Source: DASXTS01 sp036505275
GTDB lineage: Bacteria > Actinomycetota > Actinomycetes > Mycobacteriales > Pseudonocardiaceae
Length of the DNA: 5,228 bases
Reading direction: 5' to 3'
Assembly (NCBI GenBank): GCA_036505275.1
Contig: DASXTS010000389.1
Span: 1 to 5,228, forward strand
Of the stretch, positions 1 to 5,228 are shown one piece after another. Both the position numbers and the translations under genes were made by a program. Below the pieces are notes generated by a model. That model saw nothing but the letters and a program-made list of their open reading frames with translations. It was not told where the DNA came from and searched no databases. How positions within the stretch are numbered: position 1 is the first letter of the stretch; every line of letters starts with the position of its first letter.

Positions 1-2
1 CG

Positions 3-482
3 TTCGACGCGCCCTCCGGGCCCAGGTCGCTGCTCGACCTCTTCGAGGGCCGTGACCAGCTGGCCGTCTACCAGTTCATGGATAACGGCCCCGACCACTT
101 CTGCCCCGGCTGCACCGCGTTCACCAACAACGTGCCCGACCACGCCCTGGTCATGCTGGCCGAGCGCGGTATCAGCTGGGCCACCGTGTCCAACATGCCA
201 CTGGCCCAGATCGAGGGCTACAAGGCCAAAATGGGCTGGACGATGCCGTTCGTCTCATCGCGCGGCACGTCGTTCGCCGACGACTGCGGTGCCGGCGGCG
301 GCTTCATGCTCAGCATGTTCCTGCGTGACGGCGACGCGATCTACCGCACCTACGGCACCACCTCGCGCGGCGTCGACCGCATCCTCTTCACCAACAACGT
401 CCTCGATCTCAGCGCCTACGGCCGCCAGGAGGACTGGGAAGACTCCCCGCCCGGCTGGCCGCAGCACCCCACCTACGGCTAG
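3..482 (+). CDS. DUF899 family thioredoxin-like protein, 3' part only
   Basis: The frame is open from the window edge to the TAG at 480-482 and gives 159 residues; the start codon lies upstream of the window. The sequence reads as a DUF899 protein, a family with a thioredoxin-like fold and no firmly assigned reaction. Seen directly: an LLDLFEGRDQL segment (residues 10-20 of the fragment), then a CPGC motif with cysteines at 34 and 37, VSNMPLAQIEGYKAKMGW (about 62-79), FLRDGD near 100 and GRQEDWEDSPPGWPQ near the C-terminus. The order of these blocks matches the family from its middle to its end. Complete members are about 220-260 residues, so perhaps 60-100 N-terminal residues are missing. 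The CxxC suggests a redox or thiol role, which is inference. An internal ATG at 78 lies inside the conserved domain and is not a plausible start. Downstream, on the opposite strand, lies a convergent decayed gene. Confidence 0.88.
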   Translation, partial: FDAPSGPRSLLDLFEGRDQLAVYQFMDNGPDHFCPGCTAFTNNVPDHALVMLAERGISWATVSNMPLAQIEGYKAKMGWTMPFVSSRGTSFADDCGAGGGFMLSMFLRDGDAIYRTYGTTSRGVDRILFTNNVLDLSAYGRQEDWEDSPPGWPQHPTYG

Positions 483-564
483 CTACCCCGACCTCTACGA
501 CATCGTGTTCTCCCGCGGCCTGATCTCCGGGTAGCCGTCCACTGGCTGCGCAGGCCCGCGACGG

Positions 565-1016
565 TCAGCCGGCGGCCAGCACGTCGCGCAGCCTCGCCCC
601 GGACTCCGCGGCTGGCATGTCGGTGATGGCGCGCTCGTCCAGCCCGAAACCGTGCTCGATCGAGTCGATGCCTGCGGCGACGATACGGCCGGCACCGGGC
701 AGCGTCGGGTGGATCGCCACCCGGGCACCGGCCTGGTGCACCGCGGTGAAAGGCTGCGCGATGGCGCCGAGCGGGTAGGTCGGCTCGGTGTCGGTCCCGG
801 CAGCCAGGTCGGGAAGTCGGCGATCACCTTGACCCACCTCGCTCCGCGGCCCACCTCCGTGAGCGCGCAGCTGACCAGGTCCGCCTCGCCCACCGGCGCA
901 TCGAGCAGATCCGGCAAGTAGCGGCCGGCCGGGGCCAGGAACCGGCCGGCCGCTTGCGGTACGGGCGGGCCCGGCCCGGGCGTGAGCTGGAGGGTCACCC
1001 CTCCGGGAGATTCCAC
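565..1016 (-). pseudogene. Amidohydrolase-family fragment, frameshifted and truncated at both ends
   Basis: Two minus-strand frames join into one recognisable protein. Going down from 1016, the first frame reads VTLQLTPGPG, AAGRFLAPAGRYLPDLLDAP and GARWVKVIADFP. The homology then continues in another frame as DLAAGTDTEPTYPLGAIAQ, AGARVAIHPTLPGAGRIV and AAGIDSIEHGFGLDE. These are blocks from the central part of metal-dependent amidohydrolases (imidazolonepropionase/prolidase-like); the histidines in AIHPT and SIEHG fall where that family has metal or substrate ligands. The break is at the GGG run 811-813: one more G there would restore a continuous reading as DFPDLAAG. Full-length members are about 400 residues; only about 140 remain. 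The N-terminal HxH metal site and the C-terminal catalytic Asp are both absent, and the frame ends at a stop at 565. A sequencing error could explain the shift but not the missing ends. Confidence 0.72.
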
Positions 1017-1200
1017 GTCGCGTACCAGGTGATCCCGGTCTTGGCCCAGGCGGCCAGGTTCGCGTGGCCGCTGGGCGGACGTGCTTGAGCGCGGTTTCGG
1101 GGCTAATGCCGAGGGACTTGGCGAGCAGTTGCGGGGGCGCCTCGCGGAAGATCTGCCGCCAGGTGCCTGTGCGACCGGCCAACGGTGGGATGCCGTGATA
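995..1200 (-). pseudogene. Helix-turn-helix fragment resembling an integrase-like C-terminal tail
   Basis: The minus strand from about 1200 reads GIPPLAGRTGTWRQIF, then REAPPQLLAKSLGISPETAL and KHVR. This is a short helix-turn-helix of the kind I recall at the C-terminus of actinobacterial tyrosine-recombinase-like proteins, where a 'PP-x-LLA-x-x-LGIS-x-x-TA' pattern precedes the last helix. After KHVR the natural continuation appears in another frame (SGHANLAAWAKTGITWYATW), ending at a TGA at 995-997. One extra base in the GGG run at 1073-1075 would join the two. No recombinase catalytic domain is readable upstream: 1201-1377 is open in some frames but shows no block I recognise. The end overlaps the start of the amidohydrolase fragment by about 20 bases. 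The family assignment is tentative; the helix-turn-helix itself is clearer than the parent protein. Confidence 0.4.
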
Positions 1201-1377
1201 AGCGTGGGCAGGCCAGGCGTTGATCGCGGCCGAAGACGCCGAGCAGGCCGGCGAGGATGCGTCGTCGGGGCCCGACGGCAGCCGCGAGGCGATGCGGCCG
1301 CTGACCTGGGTGGCTACCCGACGGTGGCCCGGTTGAACCCTTCTATCGGATGCCTTAAGCGGTCGGGGGAACGGCGG

Positions 1378-1767
1378 TTACTCGATGCCGAAGCTGTTGA
1401 TCTTCTGCGGGTAGATGCGGATGAAGGCCTCGCCGAATCCTGGCCCGAGGTGTGCGCCGCCGGTCGGGACCGCCTCGGCGCGGCCGCGGATCTCGAGAAA
1501 GCGAGGCGTCCACGGGTCCATCGACACGAGATCATCGACGACGATCGCCGCCCAGCCGGTGGCCTGTACGTCCCGGTACTTCTTGGTGTTCGCCATGCGG
1601 TGGCCGCCGATGTCGACCGAGCCGAGGTCGGCGTTGTAGCGGAACGACGTGGGCACAACGTGCGGCTTGTGGTCGGTTCCGGTGGTGGCGAGCCGGCCCA
1701 ACAATTGGCTGGCGAGGTACTGGACATGCGCAGCAGTCAGCTCAGGTGCGGCGGCTAGCTCGGCCAT
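1378..1767 (-). CDS. PPOX-class F420-dependent oxidoreductase family protein
   Basis: This is a 129-residue single-domain flavin/F420 split-barrel protein of the pyridoxamine 5'-phosphate oxidase-like superfamily. It most resembles the small actinobacterial group typified by MSMEG_5819 (TIGR04023, from memory). Visible blocks are RLAT (25-28), PHVVP (35-39), FRYNADLGSVDIGG (42-55), TKKYRDV (61-67), AAIVVDDL (73-80), PWTPRFLEIRGRAEA (85-99) and the family-typical end IRIYPQKINSFGI (116-128). Members bind F420 or a flavin and are thought to carry out cytosolic redox chemistry; the substrate is unknown. The start at 1767 was chosen because conserved sequence begins soon after it and GGAAGGA and GAGAAG lie upstream. 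In-frame starts at 1812 and 1851 would add a tail unlike the family and run across an inverted repeat. Length is normal and the frame is intact. It diverges from a decayed MarR gene, which probably once regulated it. Confidence 0.85.
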   Translation of the reverse strand: MAELAAAPELTAAHVQYLASQLLGRLATTGTDHKPHVVPTSFRYNADLGSVDIGGHRMANTKKYRDVQATGWAAIVVDDLVSMDPWTPRFLEIRGRAEAVPTGGAHLGPGFGEAFIRIYPQKINSFGIE

Positions 1768-1789
1768 CGTCTTCTCGGTCCTTCCCGTT

Positions 1790-1816
1790 GCTGATGCCCC
1801 AGGTTGATGCATCAGC
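1790..1816. promoter_or_regulatory. Inverted repeat, candidate MarR operator
   Basis: Perfect 8-bp arms, GCTGATGC (1790-1797) and GCATCAGC (1809-1816), are separated by 11 bases. The right arm overlaps a second perfect 10-bp palindrome, TGATGCATCA (1805-1814). The arm centres are 19 bp apart, close to two helical turns, which suits a dimeric winged-helix regulator. The site lies between the divergent PPOX gene (start 1767) and the MarR remnant (start 1861), where MarR proteins usually bind. That it is an operator is inferred from position and symmetry. Confidence 0.5.
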
Positions 1817-1831
1817 CGGCCTGAGGATAGT
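1804..1831 (+). promoter_or_regulatory. Possible promoter for the MarR remnant
   Basis: TTGATG (1804-1809) and GATAGT (1826-1831) are 16 bp apart. Each matches four of six positions of the sigma-70-type consensus. The -35-like hexamer sits inside the inverted repeat, so a bound repressor would block it, as in autoregulated MarR genes. The ATG at 1861 lies 30 bases downstream of the -10-like element. The match is modest and expected by chance at some rate. Confidence 0.3.
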
Positions 1832-1860
1832 TCGTCGAGTGTCCACCCCACCCGCCGAGA

Positions 1861-2203
1861 ATGGGTGACGTGGCGAACGACCGATGGCTCGACCAGGAGG
1901 AGCAGAAGGTTTGGCCGAGCAAACTACGGATGCGGCGAACGCTGCAACCCACCGGCCTGGCACGTGCAGCGCGAGTTCGCCCTATCCGCGTCTGACGTCG
2001 AGATCCTGGCCAACCTGTCCCCGTCACCCACTCGCCAGTGCGGGCCCTCGATCTGGGCAAGGCACCCAACGGAGAAGAGCCGGATGGCGTATCACCTCAG
2101 CCGGATGGAGAAGCGCGGCCTGATCCGCAGGGAGAACGGTGACACTACCGTACTGCCGAACGACCAAGTCGACGGCAGGGACTTAACTCCTTTGCCGAAT
2201 TGA
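1861..2203 (+). pseudogene. MarR-family transcriptional regulator, multiply frameshifted
   Basis: No single frame gives the protein, but joining frames gives a clear MarR regulator. From ATG 1861, frame 1 reads MGDVANDRWLDQEEQKVW and LRMRRTLQ, and this frame stops at 1993-1995. Homology moves to frame 2 near 1966 with QREFALSASDVEILANLS, back to frame 1 near 2020-2035 with SPVRALDLGKAPN, and to frame 2 again near 2070 with EKSRMAYHLSRMEKRGLIRR. The order is as in MarR proteins: N-terminal dimerisation helix, helix 2, then the recognition helix (EKSRMAYHLSRM) and the start of the wing (KRGLIRRE). After about 2150 nothing matches the usual wing and C-terminal dimerisation helices, so the 3' third is missing; frame 2 stops at 2201-2203. 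Three shifts plus truncation point to a true pseudogene. It was probably the regulator of the divergent PPOX gene and of itself. Confidence 0.7.
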
Positions 2204-2511
2204 GTGCGCTAAAACGGTCGCTTCGCTTCACTTGGGAGTCGCTGTCTGGTGAATGCCGAGCATTACGGCCGACTGCCGTGGCAGGTGGTCGTCAGACTGG
2301 TCGCAGCACCATGTGGTCGGCTCGCTGATCCCATTCGGCTTCGGAAGGCGCCACCTGTCGACTCCGTCACCGTCAGCCGACGTGGAGGTGTCGGGCGGCA
2401 GCGCTGCGGTTCAGAGACTGACGGGTTCGTCTTCTGCCGCGGCGACAGGCCGGTTCCGGCCGGCCGGGCATCCGGCGAAGTGCGAGGGCCGGCAGTCTCG
2501 ACACGGCGTCG
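2204..2511. other. Non-coding stretch with no recognised gene
   Basis: Both strands were read in all frames. The open frames here encode Arg/Ser/Pro-rich strings with no recognisable blocks and no convincing ribosome binding site. No RNA gene, insertion-sequence end or continuation of the MarR reading was seen. Short GC-rich inverted repeats occur (2273-2284, 2448-2461) but are too small to interpret. A frame open from 2249 runs into the ABC ATPase, but its extra 147 codons look non-coding. Confidence 0.6.
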
Positions 2512-2517
2512 TATGAT
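2512..2517 (+). promoter_or_regulatory. -10-like hexamer TATGAT upstream of the exporter operon
   Basis: TATGAT matches five of six bases of the TATAAT consensus and stands out in very GC-rich surroundings. No good -35 hexamer is seen at 16-18 bp (the bases there are GC-rich, around 2488-2494). If used, transcription would start near 2524, ahead of the palindrome, the leader ORF and the ABC ATPase gene. Confidence 0.4.
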
Positions 2518-2541
2518 GCACCCCGGAGTGCCGGGAAGCCT

Positions 2542-2561
2542 GGTCGGCGAGATCGCCGACC
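2542..2561. promoter_or_regulatory. Perfect palindrome, candidate operator or RNA hairpin
   Basis: Arms GGTCGGCGA (2542-2550) and TCGCCGACC (2553-2561) are perfectly complementary around a 2-base centre. As DNA, a 20-bp two-fold site about 25 bases downstream of TATGAT would suit a TetR-type repressor acting as a block near the transcription start; exporter operons of this type are often under TetR or MarR control. As RNA, it would form an 8-bp GC-rich stem with an AGAU tetraloop ending three bases before a GGAGG at 2565-2569, where it could affect ribosome loading. The sequence does not decide between these readings. Confidence 0.5.
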
Positions 2562-2573
2562 CGTGGAGGCGTC

Positions 2574-2693
2574 ATGGTTGCCCGCCCGCGCACTCTTCTC
2601 CGACACTTCGGCGCGTGCCCTTGGGCGAGACCTCCCCGCCACGCCGGGCGTCCGGTCACCACCACTCGTCCCTCCGCAGAGGAGATCACATGA
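2574..2693 (+). CDS. Possible 39-codon leader ORF overlapping the ABC ATPase start
   Basis: An ATG at 2574 follows GGAGG (2565-2569) with a 4-base gap. The frame runs 39 codons and ends in a TGA at 2691-2693, overlapping the ABC ATPase ATG at 2690 in an ATGA junction. The peptide begins MVARPRTLLRHFG and ends RPSAEEIT; it is rich in Arg, Pro and Thr and matches no family I know. Its last codons contain the Shine-Dalgarno of the ATPase gene, so ribosomes translating it would pass over and terminate at that start. This layout suits a coupled leader peptide, or an attenuation-type control of an exporter. Against it, composition alone is what a chance frame in GC-rich DNA gives, and the spacing to GGAGG is short. 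The regulatory role is inference. Confidence 0.35.
   Translation: MVARPRTLLRHFGACPWARPPRHAGRPVTTTRPSAEEIT
2678..2684 (+). promoter_or_regulatory. Ribosome binding site fixing the ABC ATPase start
   Basis: AGAGGAG lies 5 bases before the ATG at 2690 and is a strong Shine-Dalgarno match. It supports this start over the in-frame upstream start near 2249, whose extra sequence is not protein-like. Confidence 0.8.
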
Positions 2694-3613
2694 CCACGTC
2701 CACCGAGGCGGCGATTTCGATCACCGCTCTGCGCAAGTCGTTCGGCACCACCACGGCCCTCGACGGGCTTGATCTGAGTGTGGCGGCCGGTGAGGTGCAC
2801 GGCTTCCTGGGGCCGAACGGCAGCGGGAAGACCACCACCATCCGGGTGCTGTTGGGGTTGCTGCACCCCGACGCGGGCGAGGTGCAGATGCTCGGCGGCG
2901 ACCCGTGGCGCGACGCCGTCGCGCTGCACCGCCGCCTGACGTACGTGCCCGGCGAAGTCACGCTGTGGCCGGGCATCACCGGCGGCGAGGTCATCGATCT
3001 GCTCGGCCGATTGCGTGGCGGGCTCAACCGGCGCCGCCGCGACGAGCTGCTCGAACAGTTCGATCTTGATCCGCGGAAGAAGGCGCGCACCTATTCCAAG
3101 GGCAATCGGCAGAAGGTTGCCCTGATCGCAGCGCTCGCCTCGGACGCCGAGCTGCTCCTACTGGACGAGCCCACTTCGGGCCTGGATCCGCTGATGGAGT
3201 CGGTGTTCCAGCGGTACATCCTTCAGGTGAAACGGCAGGGGCGCACCGTGCTGCTGTCCAGCCACATCCTGGCCGAGGTGGAGGCCCTGTGCGACCGGGT
3301 GAGCATCATCCGGCTCGGCCGCACCGTCGAGTCCGGCACGCTGGGCGAACTGCGCCACCTCACCCGTACGTCGATTGCGGTGGAGACCGCCGAGCAACCG
3401 CATGGAATCGATGCGCTGCCCGGGGTACATGACGTGGTCGTCGAGGACCACCGCGCGCGGTTCGACGTCGACACCGCCCAGCTCGACGCCGTGGTGCGCC
3501 GGCTCGCATCGCTGGGGGTACGCAGCATGACCAGCACACCGCCCACGCTCGAGGAGCTGTTCCTGCGCCACTACGGCGACGAACAGGCCGCCGGAACGAA
3601 GGTGGCGTCATGA
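2690..3613 (+). CDS. ABC-2 type exporter, ATP-binding subunit (DrrA-like)
   Basis: This is a 307-residue cytoplasmic ATPase that would power the permease encoded next to it. Seen in order: Walker A GPNGSGKTT (41-49), Q-loop region YVPGEV (85-90), signature YSKGNRQK (135-142) in the place of LSGGQ, Walker B LLLLDE (155-160), D-loop SGLD (163-166) and H-loop histidine 192 in SSHILAE. A C-terminal domain of about 90 residues ends in PTLEELFLRHYGD, typical of drug-resistance ABC-2 ATPases. The glycine at 88 replaces the usual Q-loop glutamine, and the signature has lost its LSGG core. From memory both changes are common in this actinobacterial subgroup, so they do not imply an inactive enzyme. 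Length is normal for the family. The stop overlaps the permease start (ATGA), indicating a translationally coupled operon. The substrate is unknown; hydrophobic antibiotics are the usual guess. Confidence 0.93.
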   Translation: MTTSTEAAISITALRKSFGTTTALDGLDLSVAAGEVHGFLGPNGSGKTTTIRVLLGLLHPDAGEVQMLGGDPWRDAVALHRRLTYVPGEVTLWPGITGGEVIDLLGRLRGGLNRRRRDELLEQFDLDPRKKARTYSKGNRQKVALIAALASDAELLLLDEPTSGLDPLMESVFQRYILQVKRQGRTVLLSSHILAEVEALCDRVSIIRLGRTVESGTLGELRHLTRTSIAVETAEQPHGIDALPGVHDVVVEDHRARFDVDTAQLDAVVRRLASLGVRSMTSTPPTLEELFLRHYGDEQAAGTKVAS

Positions 3614-5187
3614 TCGGAACGCTGCGCCTGCTGCGCTTCCTGCTCCGCCGGGAGCGGATCGGCCTGCCCTGGTGGCTGCTTGGGGCCACCCTGCTCGTGC
3701 TGGTTCAATCCGGCCAGAGCCAAAGCCTGTACGGGACTCCCGAGGCGCTGGCGCGGTTGCGCCAGACGATCGGTGGCAACACTGCCGCGATCGCGATGAA
3801 CGGGCCGACCCGGCTGCTCGACTCCATCGGCGGGGAGGTCGTGTTCGAGGTCTTCGCGTTCCTGGCAGTCGTGGTCGCGCTGATGAACATGTTTCTGGTC
3901 GGCCGGCACACCCGAGCGGACGAGGAGTCCGGCCGGGCCGAACTGATCCGCTCAGCCCGGGTGGGCCGGCACGCCCCGCTGGCGGCAGCGCTCGCCCTGG
4001 CCGGCCTGGCCGACCTGACAGTCGGCGTACTGGTCTTCGCCGTGGCGACCGGCACCGGTCTGCCCGTGGCCGGCTCGGTTCTGTTCGGCGCCGCGGTCGC
4101 GGCAGTCGGCCTCGCTTTCGCCGCGCTCACCGCGGTCGCGGCGCAGGTTTTCGAGAACGCCCGCGCCGCGTACGGCGCCGTCGCTCTCGTCCTCGGCGCC
4201 GCGTACGTGTTGCGAGCCGCCGGGGACGCGGGAGACGGTTCGCTCTCCTGGGCCTCGCCGATCGGGTGGGGCCAGCGAACCTTTCCGTACGCCGGAAACC
4301 GCTCGTGGCCACTGCTGCTCACGCTCGGCGTGTCGGTACTGCTGGGCGCCGCCGCGGTAATCCTGCTGGCGCGCCGCGACTTCGGCGCCGGCGTGGTCCG
4401 GCCCCGACCCGGCCGGGCTACCGCCTCTGCATGGCTGCGCAGCCCGTACGCGCTGGCGTGGCGCCTGCAGCGTGGCGCCCTGGCCGGCTGGGCGGTCGGG
4501 ATCGGGCTGCTCGGCATCGCGTACGGGTCGATCGGCGACACCATCGAGCAGTACGTCCGAGACAACCCGCAGATCGCCGACTTCCTCCCCGGCGGCGCTG
4601 CCGACGTCCTGGACTCCTATCTAGCGCTGACAGTCGGCTTGTCCGCCTTACTCGCGGCGGCGTACGGCGTGACCAGCACCCTGCGCATCCGCGCGGAGGA
4701 GACGTCCGGCCGGGCGGAGTCGGTCCTGGCCACGGCGACGAGCCGGTTGACCTGGCTGGCCGGCCAGCTCAGTGTTGCCCTGGCTGGCAGCGCCCTGGCG
4801 CTGGTCACGTTCGGCCTTGGCGAAGGCCTGGCGTACGGCATGACCGTCTCGGACGCCGCCCAAGTGCCGCGCCTGATCGGCGTCGCGCTCGCCTATCTGC
4901 CGGCGGTGTGGCTGATCATCGCCGTGACGGTGCTGGTCCTCGGCTGGATGCCGCGGCCCGCCGCCGCCGTGGCGTGGGTGGTTGTCGCCTACTGCGCGGT
5001 CGTCGCCCTTTTCGCCGACTCGTTGGACCTACCAGGCTGGACGCAGCGGGCCTCGCCATTCGCCCACACCCCCAGAGTGCCGCTGGACGACCTCGCCGTC
5101 ACGCCGCTGCTCGTGATCGCCCTGCTCGCCGCGGCCCTCGTAGCCGCCGGCTATGCCGGGTTGCGCCGCCGCGACATCGGATCCTGA
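3610..5187 (+). CDS. ABC-2 type exporter permease, polyketide-exporter type (COG3559-like)
   Basis: This 525-residue membrane protein is predicted by eye to have 12 transmembrane segments, at about 18-34, 78-97, 122-146, 152-178, 187-203, 233-254, 287-306, 336-357, 382-405, 422-445, 449-468 and 497-517. It fits the 'putative exporter of polyketide antibiotics' permeases, which carry two six-helix halves in one chain. The halves are visible: HTRADEESGRAELIRSA (100-116) repeats as RIRAEETSGRAESVLATA (359-376), SPIGWGQRTFPY (216-227) corresponds to SPFAHTPRVP (482-491), and RRDFGAG (255-261) to RRDIGS (520-525). With the upstream ATPase it would form a complete transporter in the cytoplasmic membrane, probably moving a hydrophobic compound outward. 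The ATG at 3610 follows GAAGG at 3598-3602 and overlaps the ATPase stop. No transcription terminator is visible in the 41 bases after the stop. The substrate cannot be told from sequence. Confidence 0.92.
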   Translation: MIGTLRLLRFLLRRERIGLPWWLLGATLLVLVQSGQSQSLYGTPEALARLRQTIGGNTAAIAMNGPTRLLDSIGGEVVFEVFAFLAVVVALMNMFLVGRHTRADEESGRAELIRSARVGRHAPLAAALALAGLADLTVGVLVFAVATGTGLPVAGSVLFGAAVAAVGLAFAALTAVAAQVFENARAAYGAVALVLGAAYVLRAAGDAGDGSLSWASPIGWGQRTFPYAGNRSWPLLLTLGVSVLLGAAAVILLARRDFGAGVVRPRPGRATASAWLRSPYALAWRLQRGALAGWAVGIGLLGIAYGSIGDTIEQYVRDNPQIADFLPGGAADVLDSYLALTVGLSALLAAAYGVTSTLRIRAEETSGRAESVLATATSRLTWLAGQLSVALAGSALALVTFGLGEGLAYGMTVSDAAQVPRLIGVALAYLPAVWLIIAVTVLVLGWMPRPAAAVAWVVVAYCAVVALFADSLDLPGWTQRASPFAHTPRVPLDDLAVTPLLVIALLAAALVAAGYAGLRRRDIGS

Positions 5188-5228
5188 CATCGCTTCCAGC
5201 CTCAAGCCGCGCGCTTACCTGCATGCGC

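Noticed and set aside
52..534. Alternative frame over the DUF899 gene
   Set aside because: Thr/Ser/Pro/Ala-rich shadow; the other frame shows conserved DUF899 blocks with the CPGC motif.
535..564. CCGTC/GACGG inverted repeat between convergent genes as a terminator
   Set aside because: Only 5-bp arms with a 20-base loop and no T-rich tail; indistinguishable from chance in GC-rich sequence.
1081..1758. Plus-strand open frame of 225 codons
   Set aside because: It lies opposite the PPOX gene and the helix-turn-helix fragment, both of which carry recognisable motifs; the plus-strand protein has none.
2273..2284. CTGCC-GT-GGCAG inverted repeat
   Set aside because: Five-bp arms only and far from any start or promoter-like element.
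2448..2461. GGCCGG-TT-CCGGCC inverted repeat
   Set aside because: Short, pure G/C arms in a GGCC-rich stretch, with no promoter-like sequence placed around it.
2249..2689. In-frame N-terminal extension of the ABC ATPase by 147 codons
   Set aside because: The extra sequence has no domain-like blocks, the ATPase family starts close to residue 1 of the 2690 start, and that start has a strong AGAGGAG.
3705..4565. Long minus-strand open frame of 286 codons opposite the permease
   Set aside because: It is the antisense shadow of a GC-rich membrane gene: the protein is Ser/Ala/Arg/Pro-rich without motifs, while the plus strand gives a complete permease.
5188..5228. Transcription terminator after the permease
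   Set aside because: No stem of useful length followed by T residues is seen in the 41 bases available; any terminator would lie past the window edge.

Overview
The window looks like chromosomal DNA from a high-GC actinomycete. Codon third positions are almost all G or C, one protein belongs to a deazaflavin (F420)-type PPOX family common in Actinobacteria, and the exporter is of the actinobacterial 'polyketide antibiotic exporter' type. I cannot name a genus from this sequence.

Layout. (a) 3-482, plus strand: the 3' part of a DUF899 (thioredoxin-like) gene whose start lies outside the window. (b) About 565-1200, minus strand: a stretch of decayed genes. It holds the middle part of an amidohydrolase, broken by a one-base frameshift at a GGG run. 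Next to it is a short helix-turn-helix piece resembling the C-terminal tail of actinobacterial integrase-like proteins. (c) 1378-1767, minus strand: an intact small PPOX/F420-type flavin-split-barrel protein. (d) 1768-1860: a divergent intergenic region with an 8-bp inverted repeat and a possible promoter. (e) 1861 to about 2150, plus strand: a MarR-family regulator that is readable only by hopping between two frames three times, hence a pseudogene. (f) 2204-2573: no convincing gene, but a TATGAT -10-like hexamer and a perfect 9-bp-arm palindrome near its end. (g) 2574-2693: a possible 39-codon leader ORF with its own Shine-Dalgarno, whose stop overlaps the next start. (h) 2690-3613 and 3610-5187: a two-gene ABC-2 export operon, ATPase then 12-TM permease, translationally coupled through an ATGA overlap.

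How the parts fit. The exporter is the only complete functional system here. The ATPase drives the duplicated-half permease, which probably exports a hydrophobic compound or drug, and the upstream palindrome and leader ORF are candidates for its control. The MarR gene probably once regulated the divergent PPOX gene through the shared inverted repeat, but now appears dead. Gene decay is concentrated at 560-2200, while the genes to both sides read cleanly apart from being cut by the window edge.

I found no wholly new system. The most informative points are the regulatory architecture in front of the exporter (palindrome, leader ORF and coupled start) and the set of hidden pseudogenes that only appear when reading frames are joined.
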